From NCBI GenBank assembly GCA_964527565.1, contig CAZGOY010000046.1:1-24271 (forward strand): a stretch of DNA of 24,271 nucleotides, read 5' to 3'. The translations under genes were made by a program, and so were the position numbers. Positions 1 through 7,079 of the stretch are shown here, in pieces. Source of the stretch: JAGXQV01 sp964527565. GTDB lineage: Bacteria; Pseudomonadota; Gammaproteobacteria; Burkholderiales; Sulfuricellaceae. Numbering within the stretch: position 1 is the stretch's first letter; every line of letters begins with the position of its first letter. The notes under the pieces were generated by a model. That model saw nothing but the letters and a program-made list of their open reading frames with translations. It ran no database searches and was not told the DNA's origin.

Positions 1-50
1 TCGGCTCGGCTCGGCTCGGCTCGGCTCGGCTCGGCTCGGCTCGGCTCGGC
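1..50. repeat. Pentanucleotide tandem repeat (TCGGC)x10
   Basis: Ten perfect copies of TCGGC fill the first 50 bases and may continue beyond the left edge. The unit is not a multiple of three, so any gain or loss of a copy would shift a reading frame crossing it. All three plus-strand frames stay open through the array but stop soon after (stops at 124-126, 132-134 and 140-142). It could therefore sit in the 3' end of a gene entering from the left or in plain intergenic DNA; the window cannot decide. Confidence 0.95.
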
Positions 51-353
51 AAAAAGATTGGCGATGGGGTGGCTCATGTCAAGCATTTTTGGCGGTTGCG
101 GTTTTTATTCCCATGGGGGGCGTTAGCGGGGTAAGCGTATAACGCTTCCCTCTTTTTGACAATGGGGGAAACAGGGTTTTATTTCGACAGCGGCGCTGAC
201 AGTTGCGACAGTTTCGCCCGCCGGGGGAAGCCTCCATGGTATTTCGTCACTTGATTTCCATGGCCTGCCCCGCCAATTTGTCTATCATTTGCACCACTTG
301 CCGCACCTGATATGGCTTGGCCTTGCCCCCTGCATCCTGGGTCTATTCATCGC
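51..353. other. Intergenic region without a recognisable gene
   Basis: No convincing coding region is present on either strand. It contains one copy of a 20-bp direct repeat (251-270) and a small hairpin at 133-147 (AAGCGT, loop ATA, ACGCTT) followed by a T-rich stretch, which could be a weak terminator for a gene to the left. The far end leads into the toxin-antitoxin promoter. Nothing else stands out. Confidence 0.6.
251..270. repeat. 20-bp direct repeat, left copy
   Basis: This sequence recurs identically at 1010-1029 in the same orientation. The two copies bracket the toxin-antitoxin module and the palindromic element behind it. Similarity fades within about ten bases beyond the identical core. 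A duplication accompanying insertion, or recombination between short homologies, would give this layout. Confidence 0.85.
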
Positions 354-363
354 TCGGCGCCGA
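354..363. promoter_or_regulatory. Perfect 10-bp palindrome, likely operator of the toxin-antitoxin operon
   Basis: TCGGCGCCGA is a perfect palindrome ending eight bases before the TATAAT at 372-377, so it lies between the expected -35 and -10 positions. Antitoxins of ParE-type modules commonly autorepress by binding palindromes overlapping their promoter. The position fits; the operator role is inferred. Confidence 0.45.
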
Positions 364-371
364 ACTCGCGG

Positions 372-377
372 TATAAT
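372..377 (+). promoter_or_regulatory. -10 element of the toxin-antitoxin promoter
   Basis: A perfect TATAAT lies 29 bases upstream of the antitoxin ATG. No good -35 hexamer occurs at 17 bp (the bases there read ATCGCT), so the promoter may be weak or depend on the adjoining palindrome. A ribosome-binding sequence, GGAGG, follows at 393-397. Confidence 0.55.
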
Positions 378-406
378 TTTCACAACTTCCACGGAGGCGT
401 CAATGT

Positions 407-631
407 ATGGGAAATCAACTTGAAATGCTCGAAACCGAGGCGCTAAAACTAACGACCGGTGAACGCGCGGCTTTCGCCCAGCTATTGCTTGCCAGCCTTG
501 ATGAAGATGCCGAGATTGAGGAGGCATGGGCTTTTGAAATCGAGAGCAGAATTGCCGATATTGAAAGTGGCGCGGCACAGACTGTTCCAATTGCTGTCGC
601 ACTTGCGCAAGTCCGTGCGGCACTGAAGTGA
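407..631 (+). CDS. Antitoxin, putative addiction module component family (TIGR02574-like)
   Basis: This 74-residue acidic protein matches the small 'addiction module component' antitoxins. It has an N-terminal helix ending in a TxxERAAFAQLLLASLDED-type segment (about residues 16-34), then a W-containing helix with EIESRIADIESG, and a C-terminal tail with a conserved proline. Such proteins neutralise a ParE/RelE-fold toxin and repress their own operon. The ATG at 407 has GGAGG at 393-397; a nearby ATG at 403 is out of frame. The stop overlaps the toxin start by four bases, a standard antitoxin-toxin arrangement. By eye its codon use is less GC-rich than the surrounding genes, which suggests acquisition. 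The family call is good; the exact toxin target is unknown. Confidence 0.85.
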   Translation: MGNQLEMLETEALKLTTGERAAFAQLLLASLDEDAEIEEAWAFEIESRIADIESGAAQTVPIAVALAQVRAALK

Positions 632-921
632 AACTTGTTGTCTCGTCACCGGCGCTCGCCGAACTGCATGACGCGGCTGCATTCTATTCGCTGAAGGCCA
701 ACGTGTCACTTGGCCTTGCATTTGTGGCAGAGTTTGAGCGAACGGCCAATCTCGTTCTGTCCAATCCTCTGCTTGGTACTGTATTTCGTGGCACTTGCCT
801 GCGATACACCCTGCGCCGGTTCCCATACAGCATCATCTATCAGGTTGTCGCAGAGGAGCTTCGAATTCTTGCCGTGGCACATCACAGGCGGCGCCCTGAC
901 TACTGGACGCACCGGAAATAG
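628..921 (+). CDS. ParE/RelE-family toxin (plasmid stabilisation system protein)
   Basis: The 97-residue basic protein has the ParE-type pattern: an N-terminal strand with SPAL-AEL, a helix with AAAFYSLKA, a second helix GLAFVAEFERT, then the hallmark arginine-rich strands LRRFPYSIIYQV and ILAVAHHRRRPDYW at the C terminus. Family members are either gyrase poisons (ParE) or ribosome-dependent mRNA interferases (RelE); sequence alone does not settle which. It starts with GTG at 628, overlapping the antitoxin stop, so the two are translationally coupled. Length and the intact C terminus suggest a functional toxin. A palindromic repeat with a T-rich tail lies directly after the stop and may also terminate the transcript. 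Confidence 0.88.
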   Translation: MKLVVSSPALAELHDAAAFYSLKANVSLGLAFVAEFERTANLVLSNPLLGTVFRGTCLRYTLRRFPYSIIYQVVAEELRILAVAHHRRRPDYWTHRK

Positions 922-925
922 CACC

Positions 926-1005
926 GTAGGTCGGGCACGCTGTGCCCGACGCTTTTGGTTTTATTGGCGTGCGTGGAATTTGTTGGGCACGGGTGCCCAA
1001 CCTAC
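926..1005. repeat. REP/BIME-like palindromic element 1
   Basis: The element starts with GTAGG (926-930) and ends with the complementary CCTAC (1001-1005). Inside are two hairpins: TCGGGCAC/GTGCCCGA (931-938 with 942-949, 3-nt loop) and TTGGGCAC/GTGCCCAA (983-990 with 993-1000, 2-nt loop). GTAG at the foot of a hairpin is the signature of REP sequences processed by TnpA-REP (RAYT) transposases. It lies between the convergent 3' ends of the toxin and sco1 genes, the usual location of REPs. No RAYT gene is in the window. Confidence 0.75.
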
Positions 1006-1009
1006 GTGC

Positions 1010-1029
1010 TTGATTTCCATGGCCTGCCC
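1010..1029. repeat. 20-bp direct repeat, right copy
   Basis: Identical to 251-270. It begins four bases after the palindromic element and lies 33 bases beyond the sco1 stop codon, so together with the left copy it brackets the toxin-antitoxin module. Confidence 0.85.
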
Positions 1030-1062
1030 TCCAGTTTTGCCGCAAGGGATGGAGTGGGATTC

Positions 1063-1671
1063 TCAGCGTCCGCCGTCCATCAGGGCGCCGATGCGTTCGG
1101 CGATTTCCTGCGGTGGCACGGCGTAGGCGAACTTGAGCAGAAAGCGCCCGTCCGGCCCCAGCAGGTACATGCCTGCGGAATGATCGACCGAATACTTGTC
1201 CGCCGAGGCGCCCGGTTCCAGGTGTTTTTCGTAACGCACCTTGAAATGGTCGGCCACGCGGCGCACCAGTTGCGGGGAGCCGGTCAACCCGATGATAGCC
1301 GGATGGAAAAACGTAGTATAGCGTTTCAGCACTTCCGGGGTGTCGCGCTCGGGATCCACGGTGACGAAGATGGGTTGCAGGCGCTTGGCGCGCTCGCCCA
1401 GCTTGTCCATCACCAGCGCCATTTCCGCCAGCGTGGTGGGGCAGATGTCTGGACAGAAGGTATAGCCGAAGGCGATCAACTGAAAACGTCCGGGGAAATC
1501 CTCGTTGGTAATCGCCCGCCCCTTGGCATCCATCAACAGGTAGCGGGAATTGATCTCGACGACTTCAGCCTCCTCGGGCTGCCCGTGCGCGGCAGGCGGC
1601 GCGGCGCACGCAGGCTGCGCCGCGAGAAACATCAGCGCCAGTAGAGCCAGGCTCCAGTTTTTCATGGCCAT
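1063..1671 (-). CDS. SCO1/SenC family copper-binding/thioredoxin-fold protein
   Basis: This 202-residue exported protein has a signal peptide (residues 1-23, hydrophobic run ending ACA-A) and a thioredoxin-like domain. The copper-binding CPDIC motif gives C73 and C77, and the distal histidine H164 lies in VDHSAGMYLLGPDG. SCO proteins deliver copper to the CuA site of cytochrome c oxidase or act as periplasmic thiol-disulfide reductases. All three metal ligands are intact. Start: two ATGs lie two codons apart (residues 1 and 3), and the downstream one is equally possible. It begins three bases after a small exported protein gene, so the two are probably co-transcribed. No oxidase genes are in the window, so the target is open. 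Confidence 0.92.
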   Translation of the reverse strand: MAMKNWSLALLALMFLAAQPACAAPPAAHGQPEEAEVVEINSRYLLMDAKGRAITNEDFPGRFQLIAFGYTFCPDICPTTLAEMALVMDKLGERAKRLQPIFVTVDPERDTPEVLKRYTTFFHPAIIGLTGSPQLVRRVADHFKVRYEKHLEPGASADKYSVDHSAGMYLLGPDGRFLLKFAYAVPPQEIAERIGALMDGGR

Positions 1672-1674
1672 TCC

Positions 1675-2034
1675 CTATTTCTGCTCCGGCTGCGCCGGAA
1701 AGAGCGCCCGCAGGCGCTGCGACACGTCTTGCGCCTGCAAGGTCAACACCGCCCCCGCTTGGCAGCCGCCCGCTTCCTTGGATTGTTCCAGGAAGGCTTG
1801 GTTGGTGGCGTCCTCGAACGTCGAGCCATAGTCGCGGGTTTTGGGTGCGTGTGCAATCATCAATGCCTTGATGCGTGCGGCGGAATCATGCTGGCCGCAT
1901 GCCAGGGCATGGCCGTTGATCCGCCCCAGTTCGCGGATTTCCGCCCTTCCCGCGTCGGCGATATCGTTGGCGTGCGCCGCTTGCAGGCTGACCAGAACGC
2001 ACAATAGGGGAACCAGGTATTTCATGAGTTTCAT
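1675..2034 (-). CDS. Small exported protein of unknown function
   Basis: Not recognised. From the chosen start the protein has about 119 residues: a clear signal peptide (KLMKYLVPLLCVLVSLQAAHA, cleavage after AHA) and a soluble mature part of about 98 residues with two cysteines (in ALACGQ and GGCQAG) that could form a disulfide. There is no CxxCH haem motif. The frame is open further upstream to 2109, but the preceding residues are polar and unlike a signal sequence, and GGAG sits nine bases before the ATG at 2034; ATGs at 2049, 2043 and 2025 are alternatives. A TACAAT (complement of 2066-2071) could be its -10 box. Coupling to sco1 three bases downstream suggests a periplasmic role in metal or thiol handling; that is inference. 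Confidence 0.65.
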   Translation of the reverse strand: MKLMKYLVPLLCVLVSLQAAHANDIADAGRAEIRELGRINGHALACGQHDSAARIKALMIAHAPKTRDYGSTFEDATNQAFLEQSKEAGGCQAGAVLTLQAQDVSQRLRALFPAQPEQK

Positions 2035-2133
2035 GCTTTTCATCTCCATTACGCCAGAATGCGGCATTGTAGTCGCTCGCATTTTTGTATTCCTTGATCC
2101 AAACGGCAATTCCCGCCAAATGCGCGTAGCGGA

Positions 2134-2913
2134 TCAGGGTGCCTGTTCTTCCGGCGGCGGCTTGCGTGCGTTGGGTTTACGCAAATTCCACAAGGCCAGA
2201 ACATAGCCGGACAGGGCATAGATGACGAACAGGCCGCACAGCACCTGCGGCGGGTCGAGGGAAATCAGGATAAAGAACAGCACCAGCAGCAGCAAGGCCA
2301 TGAAAGGCACGCTACGGCGCAGGTTGATGTCCTTGCCGCTGTAATAGCGCAGGTTGCTGACCATCGATAGGCCGGCGAATAGCGTAACGAACCACACCAG
2401 CCAGCGCACACTTTCGCCGCTGATATGGTGGTCGTGCATCACCCACACCAAACCGGCCAGCAGGGCTGCCGCTGCCGGGCTGGGTAAGCCCTGAAAATAG
2501 CGTTTGTCCGCCACTTCCAGTTGGGTATTGAAGCGCGCCAGACGCAAGGCGGCAGCGGCGCAATAGACGAAGGCGGCGATCCAGCCCAGCTTGCCCATGC
2601 CCTTCAATGCCCACACGTACACCACCAATGCCGGGGCGACGCCGAACGACACCATGTCGGAAAGGGAATCGTATTCCGCGCCAAAGGCGCTCTGGGTGCG
2701 CGTCATGCGCGCCACGCGGCCATCCAGCCCGTCCATCACCATGGCCACGAAAATCGCCACCGCTGACTGCTCGAAATTGCCGTTCATCGCCTGAACGATG
2801 GCGAAGAAACCGGCAAACAACGCTGCCGTGGTAAAAAGGTTCGGCAGAATGTAAATGCCGCGCCGCCGGGTGCTGGGATCAAGAAGCGGTTTGCGGTCGT
2901 AAGGGGCGGCCAT
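2134..2913 (-). CDS. pssA: CDP-diacylglycerol--serine O-phosphatidyltransferase
   Basis: This 259-residue integral membrane enzyme condenses CDP-diacylglycerol with serine to give phosphatidylserine. The CDP-alcohol phosphatidyltransferase signature DGxxARx8Gx3Dx3D is complete: D64-G65, A68-R69, G78, D82 and D86. About seven or eight hydrophobic segments follow from residue 25 to 240, as in the Bacillus-type (type II) membrane PssA, and the tail is proline- and charge-rich. Its start lies four bases after the psd stop, so substrate and product enzymes of phosphatidylethanolamine synthesis are coupled. In many betaproteobacteria leuA comes next; here a 99-bp gap and the exported protein/sco1 pair take that place. 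Confidence 0.95.
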   Translation of the reverse strand: MAAPYDRKPLLDPSTRRRGIYILPNLFTTAALFAGFFAIVQAMNGNFEQSAVAIFVAMVMDGLDGRVARMTRTQSAFGAEYDSLSDMVSFGVAPALVVYVWALKGMGKLGWIAAFVYCAAAALRLARFNTQLEVADKRYFQGLPSPAAAALLAGLVWVMHDHHISGESVRWLVWFVTLFAGLSMVSNLRYYSGKDINLRRSVPFMALLLLVLFFILISLDPPQVLCGLFVIYALSGYVLALWNLRKPNARKPPPEEQAP

Positions 2914-2917
2914 TGCG

Positions 2918-3589
2918 TTATGGCATTTCTGCCAGAACCGTCTCGCCGGCGCGCACCCTGTCGCCGAGTGTCACCTTGATGGCTGCGGTGAGCGGCAGAT
3001 AGACATCGACACGCGAACCGAAGCGGATGAATCCGTAGCGCTGGCCGGGTTGCAAGGTCTCGCCCGGCTTGACGTAGCACAGGATGCGTCTGGCGATCAG
3101 CCCGGCGACCTGAACGAAAGTCAGTTCCTGACCATCGCTGGTTTTCAGCATCACGGCGTTGCGCTCGTTTTCACTGGAAGCCTTGTCGAGGTCGGCGTTG
3201 ACGAACTTGCCTGGAAAATACTGCACGCCGGTAACCACGCCTTGTATCGGGCTGCGGTTGGAGTGCACGTTGAAGACGTTCATGAACACGCTGACCTTTT
3301 GCGCCTCGCGGTTCAGATAGGGGTCCAGCGTGTGTTCGACCGCCACGATGCGCCCGTCGGCCGGCGCCAGCACCAGTTTGTCGCCTTGCGGCGCGGAACG
3401 CGCCGGGTCACGGAAAAACTGCAACACGAATACGCTGATCAGCCAAAGCGGCAAGGCCCACAGCCAACCGCCGAACAGCGTGGCCAGCACGGAGGCCGCC
3501 ACGGCACCGGCCAGGAACGGCCAACCTTCGCGGGCAATAATGGGATGAGGATAATCAGTCAATTTGGGGGGGGCTACGCCGATGCACAT
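2918..3589 (-). CDS. psd: Phosphatidylserine decarboxylase proenzyme (short type)
   Basis: The 223-residue proenzyme makes phosphatidylethanolamine from phosphatidylserine. Features are an N-terminal membrane segment (about residues 23-57), the conserved DYPHPIIAREGWPF start region, NVFNVHSNRSP (about 104-114), and the self-cleavage Gly191-Ser192 in FIRFGSRVDVYLP, which yields the pyruvoyl group. The start is uncertain. ATG at 3589 gives nine non-conserved residues before the family's usual N terminus, has no visible ribosome-binding site, and reads through a run of eight C (G on the plus strand, 3566-3573). A TTG at 3562 would give MTDYPHP, which resembles homologues better. A palindromic repeat ends just upstream. 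Confidence 0.93.
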   Translation of the reverse strand: MCIGVAPPKLTDYPHPIIAREGWPFLAGAVAASVLATLFGGWLWALPLWLISVFVLQFFRDPARSAPQGDKLVLAPADGRIVAVEHTLDPYLNREAQKVSVFMNVFNVHSNRSPIQGVVTGVQYFPGKFVNADLDKASSENERNAVMLKTSDGQELTFVQVAGLIARRILCYVKPGETLQPGQRYGFIRFGSRVDVYLPLTAAIKVTLGDRVRAGETVLAEMP

Positions 3590-3602
3590 TATGAGGAATC
3601 AT

Positions 3603-3688
3603 GTAGGGCGGGTTATTAAGAGCACGAGAACAAAGCATAACCCGCCGACCTTGGTGGGTTACGACGCTACGCGCTTAACCCACCCTAC
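3603..3688. repeat. REP/BIME-like palindromic element 2
   Basis: Same design as the element at 926-1005 but with different hairpins. Outer arms are GTAGGGCGGGTTA (3603-3615) and TAACCCACCCTAC (3676-3688). The inner pairs are GGCGGGTTA/TAACCCGCC (3607-3615 with 3638-3646) and GGTGGGTTA/TAACCCACC (3653-3661 with 3676-3684). It fills the gap between ilvC and psd, starting three bases from the ilvC stop. Within a transcript it could slow 3' decay of ilvBNC mRNA or reduce read-through into psd-pssA. Confidence 0.8.
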
Positions 3689-3691
3689 GTA

Positions 3692-4708
<1,017 letters not shown>

Positions 4709-4727
4709 TTCTTTCCTTTCAAATCAA

Positions 4728-5219
4728 TTAAATTTTCAAAATTCTGTCGCCGCGCCCAATGCCGGATGCGCCGGTGCGCACGGTTTCAAGGATGGCGCTT
4801 TTGTCCAGCGCTTCGAGAAAGGCGTCCAGCTTGTAGCCGGCGCCGGTCAGTTCGATGGTGTAGGTCTTGTCGGTAACGTCGATGATGCGCCCGCGGAAAA
4901 TATCCGACATGCGCTTCATTTCCTCGCGCCATTCGCCTTCGGCACGCACCTTGACCAGCATCAGCTCGCGTTCGATGTGGCCGGCCTCGGACAAGTCCAC
5001 CACTTTGACCACGTCGATCAGCTTGTTGAGCTGCTTGGTGATCTGCTCGATCACGTCGTCGGAACCGCGCGTGACGATGGTCATGCGCGACAGCGTAGCA
5101 TCCTCGGTGGGCGCCACGGTGAGTGATTCGATATTGTAGGCGCGCGCCGAAAACAGCCCGGCAACGCGGGACAATGCGCCCGACTCGTTTTCCATCAGTA
5201 GAGAGATGATATGCCGCAT
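4728..5219 (-). CDS. ilvN: Acetolactate synthase small (regulatory) subunit
   Basis: The 163-residue protein begins with an ACT domain (RHIISLLMENESGALSRVAGLFSARAYNIESL, residues 2-33), which binds valine for feedback inhibition and activates the large subunit. The C-terminal half (about residues 80-163) matches the ALS small-subunit C-terminal domain. Its ATG is two bases after the ilvB stop, so translation is coupled and subunit stoichiometry is likely maintained that way. Length and motifs are those of IlvH/IlvN; the symbol ilvH would serve equally well. Confidence 0.97.
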   Translation of the reverse strand: MRHIISLLMENESGALSRVAGLFSARAYNIESLTVAPTEDATLSRMTIVTRGSDDVIEQITKQLNKLIDVVKVVDLSEAGHIERELMLVKVRAEGEWREEMKRMSDIFRGRIIDVTDKTYTIELTGAGYKLDAFLEALDKSAILETVRTGASGIGRGDRILKI

Positions 5220-5221
5220 GG

Positions 5222-6925
5222 TTACACCAGAATCATTTCATTGAGCCCCTTGCCGGCGGGGATCATGGGATAGACGTTCTCTGCCTGGTCGGTGATGAAG
5301 TTCATGAACACCAGGCGCTCCTTCAGGGCCGGACTAAATGCTTCCTTGAGGACGCCCTCGACGTCGCCCGGTTTTTCGATAGTCATGCCGATATGGCCGT
5401 AGGCTTCTGCCAGCTTGATGAAATCCGGCAAGGCTTCCATGTAGGACTGGGAATAGCGCTCGCCATAGAAGAATTCCTGCCACTGGCGCACCATGCCGAG
5501 CACGCGATTGTTGAGCAGGACGATCTTGATCGGTATGTTGAACTGCTTGCAGGTGGACAGCTCCTGGATGTTCATCTGGATGCTACCCTCGCCGGTGACG
5601 CAGGCCACCGTGGCGTTCGGATGGGCAAGCTGGGCGCCCATCGCGGAAGGCAGACCGAAACCCATGGTGCCCAAACCGCCGGAGTTGATCCAGCGGCGCG
5701 GCTTGTCGAACTTGTAAAACTGCGCCGCCCACATCTGGTGCTGACCGACATCGGAACAAACGATGGCATCACCCTGAGTGATCTCGTACAGCTTCTCGAT
5801 CACGTACTGAGGCTTGATGATGGCGCTGTCGCGGTCGTAGCGCGGCGGGTTGTGCGCGCGCCACAGCTCGATCTGCGTCCACCAGGTCTTGAGGGCGGTC
5901 GGGTCGGGCCGCTCCTTGCTGGCCTGGATCAGCTTGATCATGTCCTTCAGCACGTCGCGCACATTGCCGACGATCGGCACATCGACCTTGACGCGCTTGG
6001 CGATGGAGGCCGGATCAATATCGATATGGATGATCTTGCGCTCGCCCTGCTCGAAGTGCGCGGGGTTGCCGATGACACGGTCATCGAAACGCGCGCCGAT
6101 GGCCACCAGCACGTCGCTGTGCTGCATCGCCATGTTGGACTCGTAAGTACCGTGCATGCCCAACATGCCGAGGAATTGCGGGTCGCTGGCCGGATAGCCG
6201 CCCAGCCCCATCAGCGTGCTGGTGCAGGGGAAGCCCAGCAGGCGCGTCAGTTGTGCAAGTTCCGGTGCTGCATCGCTCTGTACCGCGCCACCACCGGTAT
6301 AGATCATCGGGCGCTTGGCCTCCAGCAACATCTGCACGGCGCGCTTGATCTGGCCGGTGTGACCTTTGGTGGTGGGGTTGTAGGAACGCAGTTTGACGGT
6401 CTTCGGATAATCGAATTCCGCCTTGAATTGCGTCACGTCCTTGGGTATATCCACCACCACCGGGCCGGGCCGCCCCGTAGCGGCAATATAGAAGGCCTTT
6501 TTCATGGTCAGGGCAAGGTCGGCGGCATCCTTGACCAGAAAATTGTGTTTCACGCACGGACGGGTGATGCCGACCATGTCCACTTCCTGGAAAGCATCCA
6601 TGCCGATGGCCGGCGTCGGCACTTGGCCGGAAATCACCACCAGGGGGATGGAATCCATGTAGGCCGTGGCGATGCCGGTTACCGCGTTGGTCGCTCCGGG
6701 GCCGGACGTCACCAGCGCCACGCCAACCCGCCCCGTTGCGCGCGCATAGCCATCCGCCGCATGCACTGCTGCCTGCTCGTGGCGCACCAGCACATGCTTG
6801 AATTTCTTTTGCTTGTATATTTCGTCGTAAATATTGAGCACTGCCCCACCGGGATAACCGAAGACGAACTCCACGCTCTCTTCCGCCAGGCAGCGCACCA
6901 GAATTTCTGCGCCTGTCAATTCCAT
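5222..6925 (-). CDS. ilvB: Acetolactate synthase large (catalytic) subunit
   Basis: This thiamine diphosphate enzyme of 567 residues makes acetolactate from two pyruvates, or acetohydroxybutyrate from pyruvate and 2-ketobutyrate. Visible are the N-terminal FGYPGGAVL, the catalytic Glu50 in LVRHEQAA, SGPGATNAVTG, the central FAD-associated domain, and the C-terminal diphosphate-binding VTGEGSIQMN. The chosen start is the ATG at 6925 (MELTGAEILVRC), matching the family's N terminus, with GAGG about 13 bases upstream. The frame stays open 54 codons further, to 7087, but that extension is not like the family. It heads an ilvBNC operon that may continue into psd-pssA. The symbol ilvI would be equally valid. 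Confidence 0.97.
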   Translation of the reverse strand: MELTGAEILVRCLAEESVEFVFGYPGGAVLNIYDEIYKQKKFKHVLVRHEQAAVHAADGYARATGRVGVALVTSGPGATNAVTGIATAYMDSIPLVVISGQVPTPAIGMDAFQEVDMVGITRPCVKHNFLVKDAADLALTMKKAFYIAATGRPGPVVVDIPKDVTQFKAEFDYPKTVKLRSYNPTTKGHTGQIKRAVQMLLEAKRPMIYTGGGAVQSDAAPELAQLTRLLGFPCTSTLMGLGGYPASDPQFLGMLGMHGTYESNMAMQHSDVLVAIGARFDDRVIGNPAHFEQGERKIIHIDIDPASIAKRVKVDVPIVGNVRDVLKDMIKLIQASKERPDPTALKTWWTQIELWRAHNPPRYDRDSAIIKPQYVIEKLYEITQGDAIVCSDVGQHQMWAAQFYKFDKPRRWINSGGLGTMGFGLPSAMGAQLAHPNATVACVTGEGSIQMNIQELSTCKQFNIPIKIVLLNNRVLGMVRQWQEFFYGERYSQSYMEALPDFIKLAEAYGHIGMTIEKPGDVEGVLKEAFSPALKERLVFMNFITDQAENVYPMIPAGKGLNEMILV

Positions 6926-7079
6926 ATTTTTAAACAGACCTCGCCACAGATGTTTTTTCGGGAAAAGGCTGAAACAGTAATGGTTGCCGCCGGTTTGGTC
7001 AAGGGGAAGCCCGCTGCTGCGAAAAAAATTCATTGTTTGGTAATATGCGGGGGACAGGACGGAATCGAGGCAACCCACT

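Noticed and set aside
1..50. CRISPR array
   Set aside because: The repeat unit is five bases with no spacers; it is a simple tandem repeat.
982..1002. Integron attC site around the toxin-antitoxin module
   Set aside because: GTTGGGC and GCCCAAC resemble attC core boxes, but their order and their spacing of a few bases are wrong for attC. The hairpin is better explained by the GTAGG/CCTAC palindromic element.
2035..2109. Longer form of the exported protein gene next to sco1
   Set aside because: The extra residues are polar and would bury the signal peptide; the GGAG-preceded ATG at 2034 fits better.
6926..7040. Ile/Val/Leu attenuator upstream of ilvB
   Set aside because: The lead-in frame has a few scattered Leu codons, no Ile or Val, and no hairpin with a T-run before ilvB.
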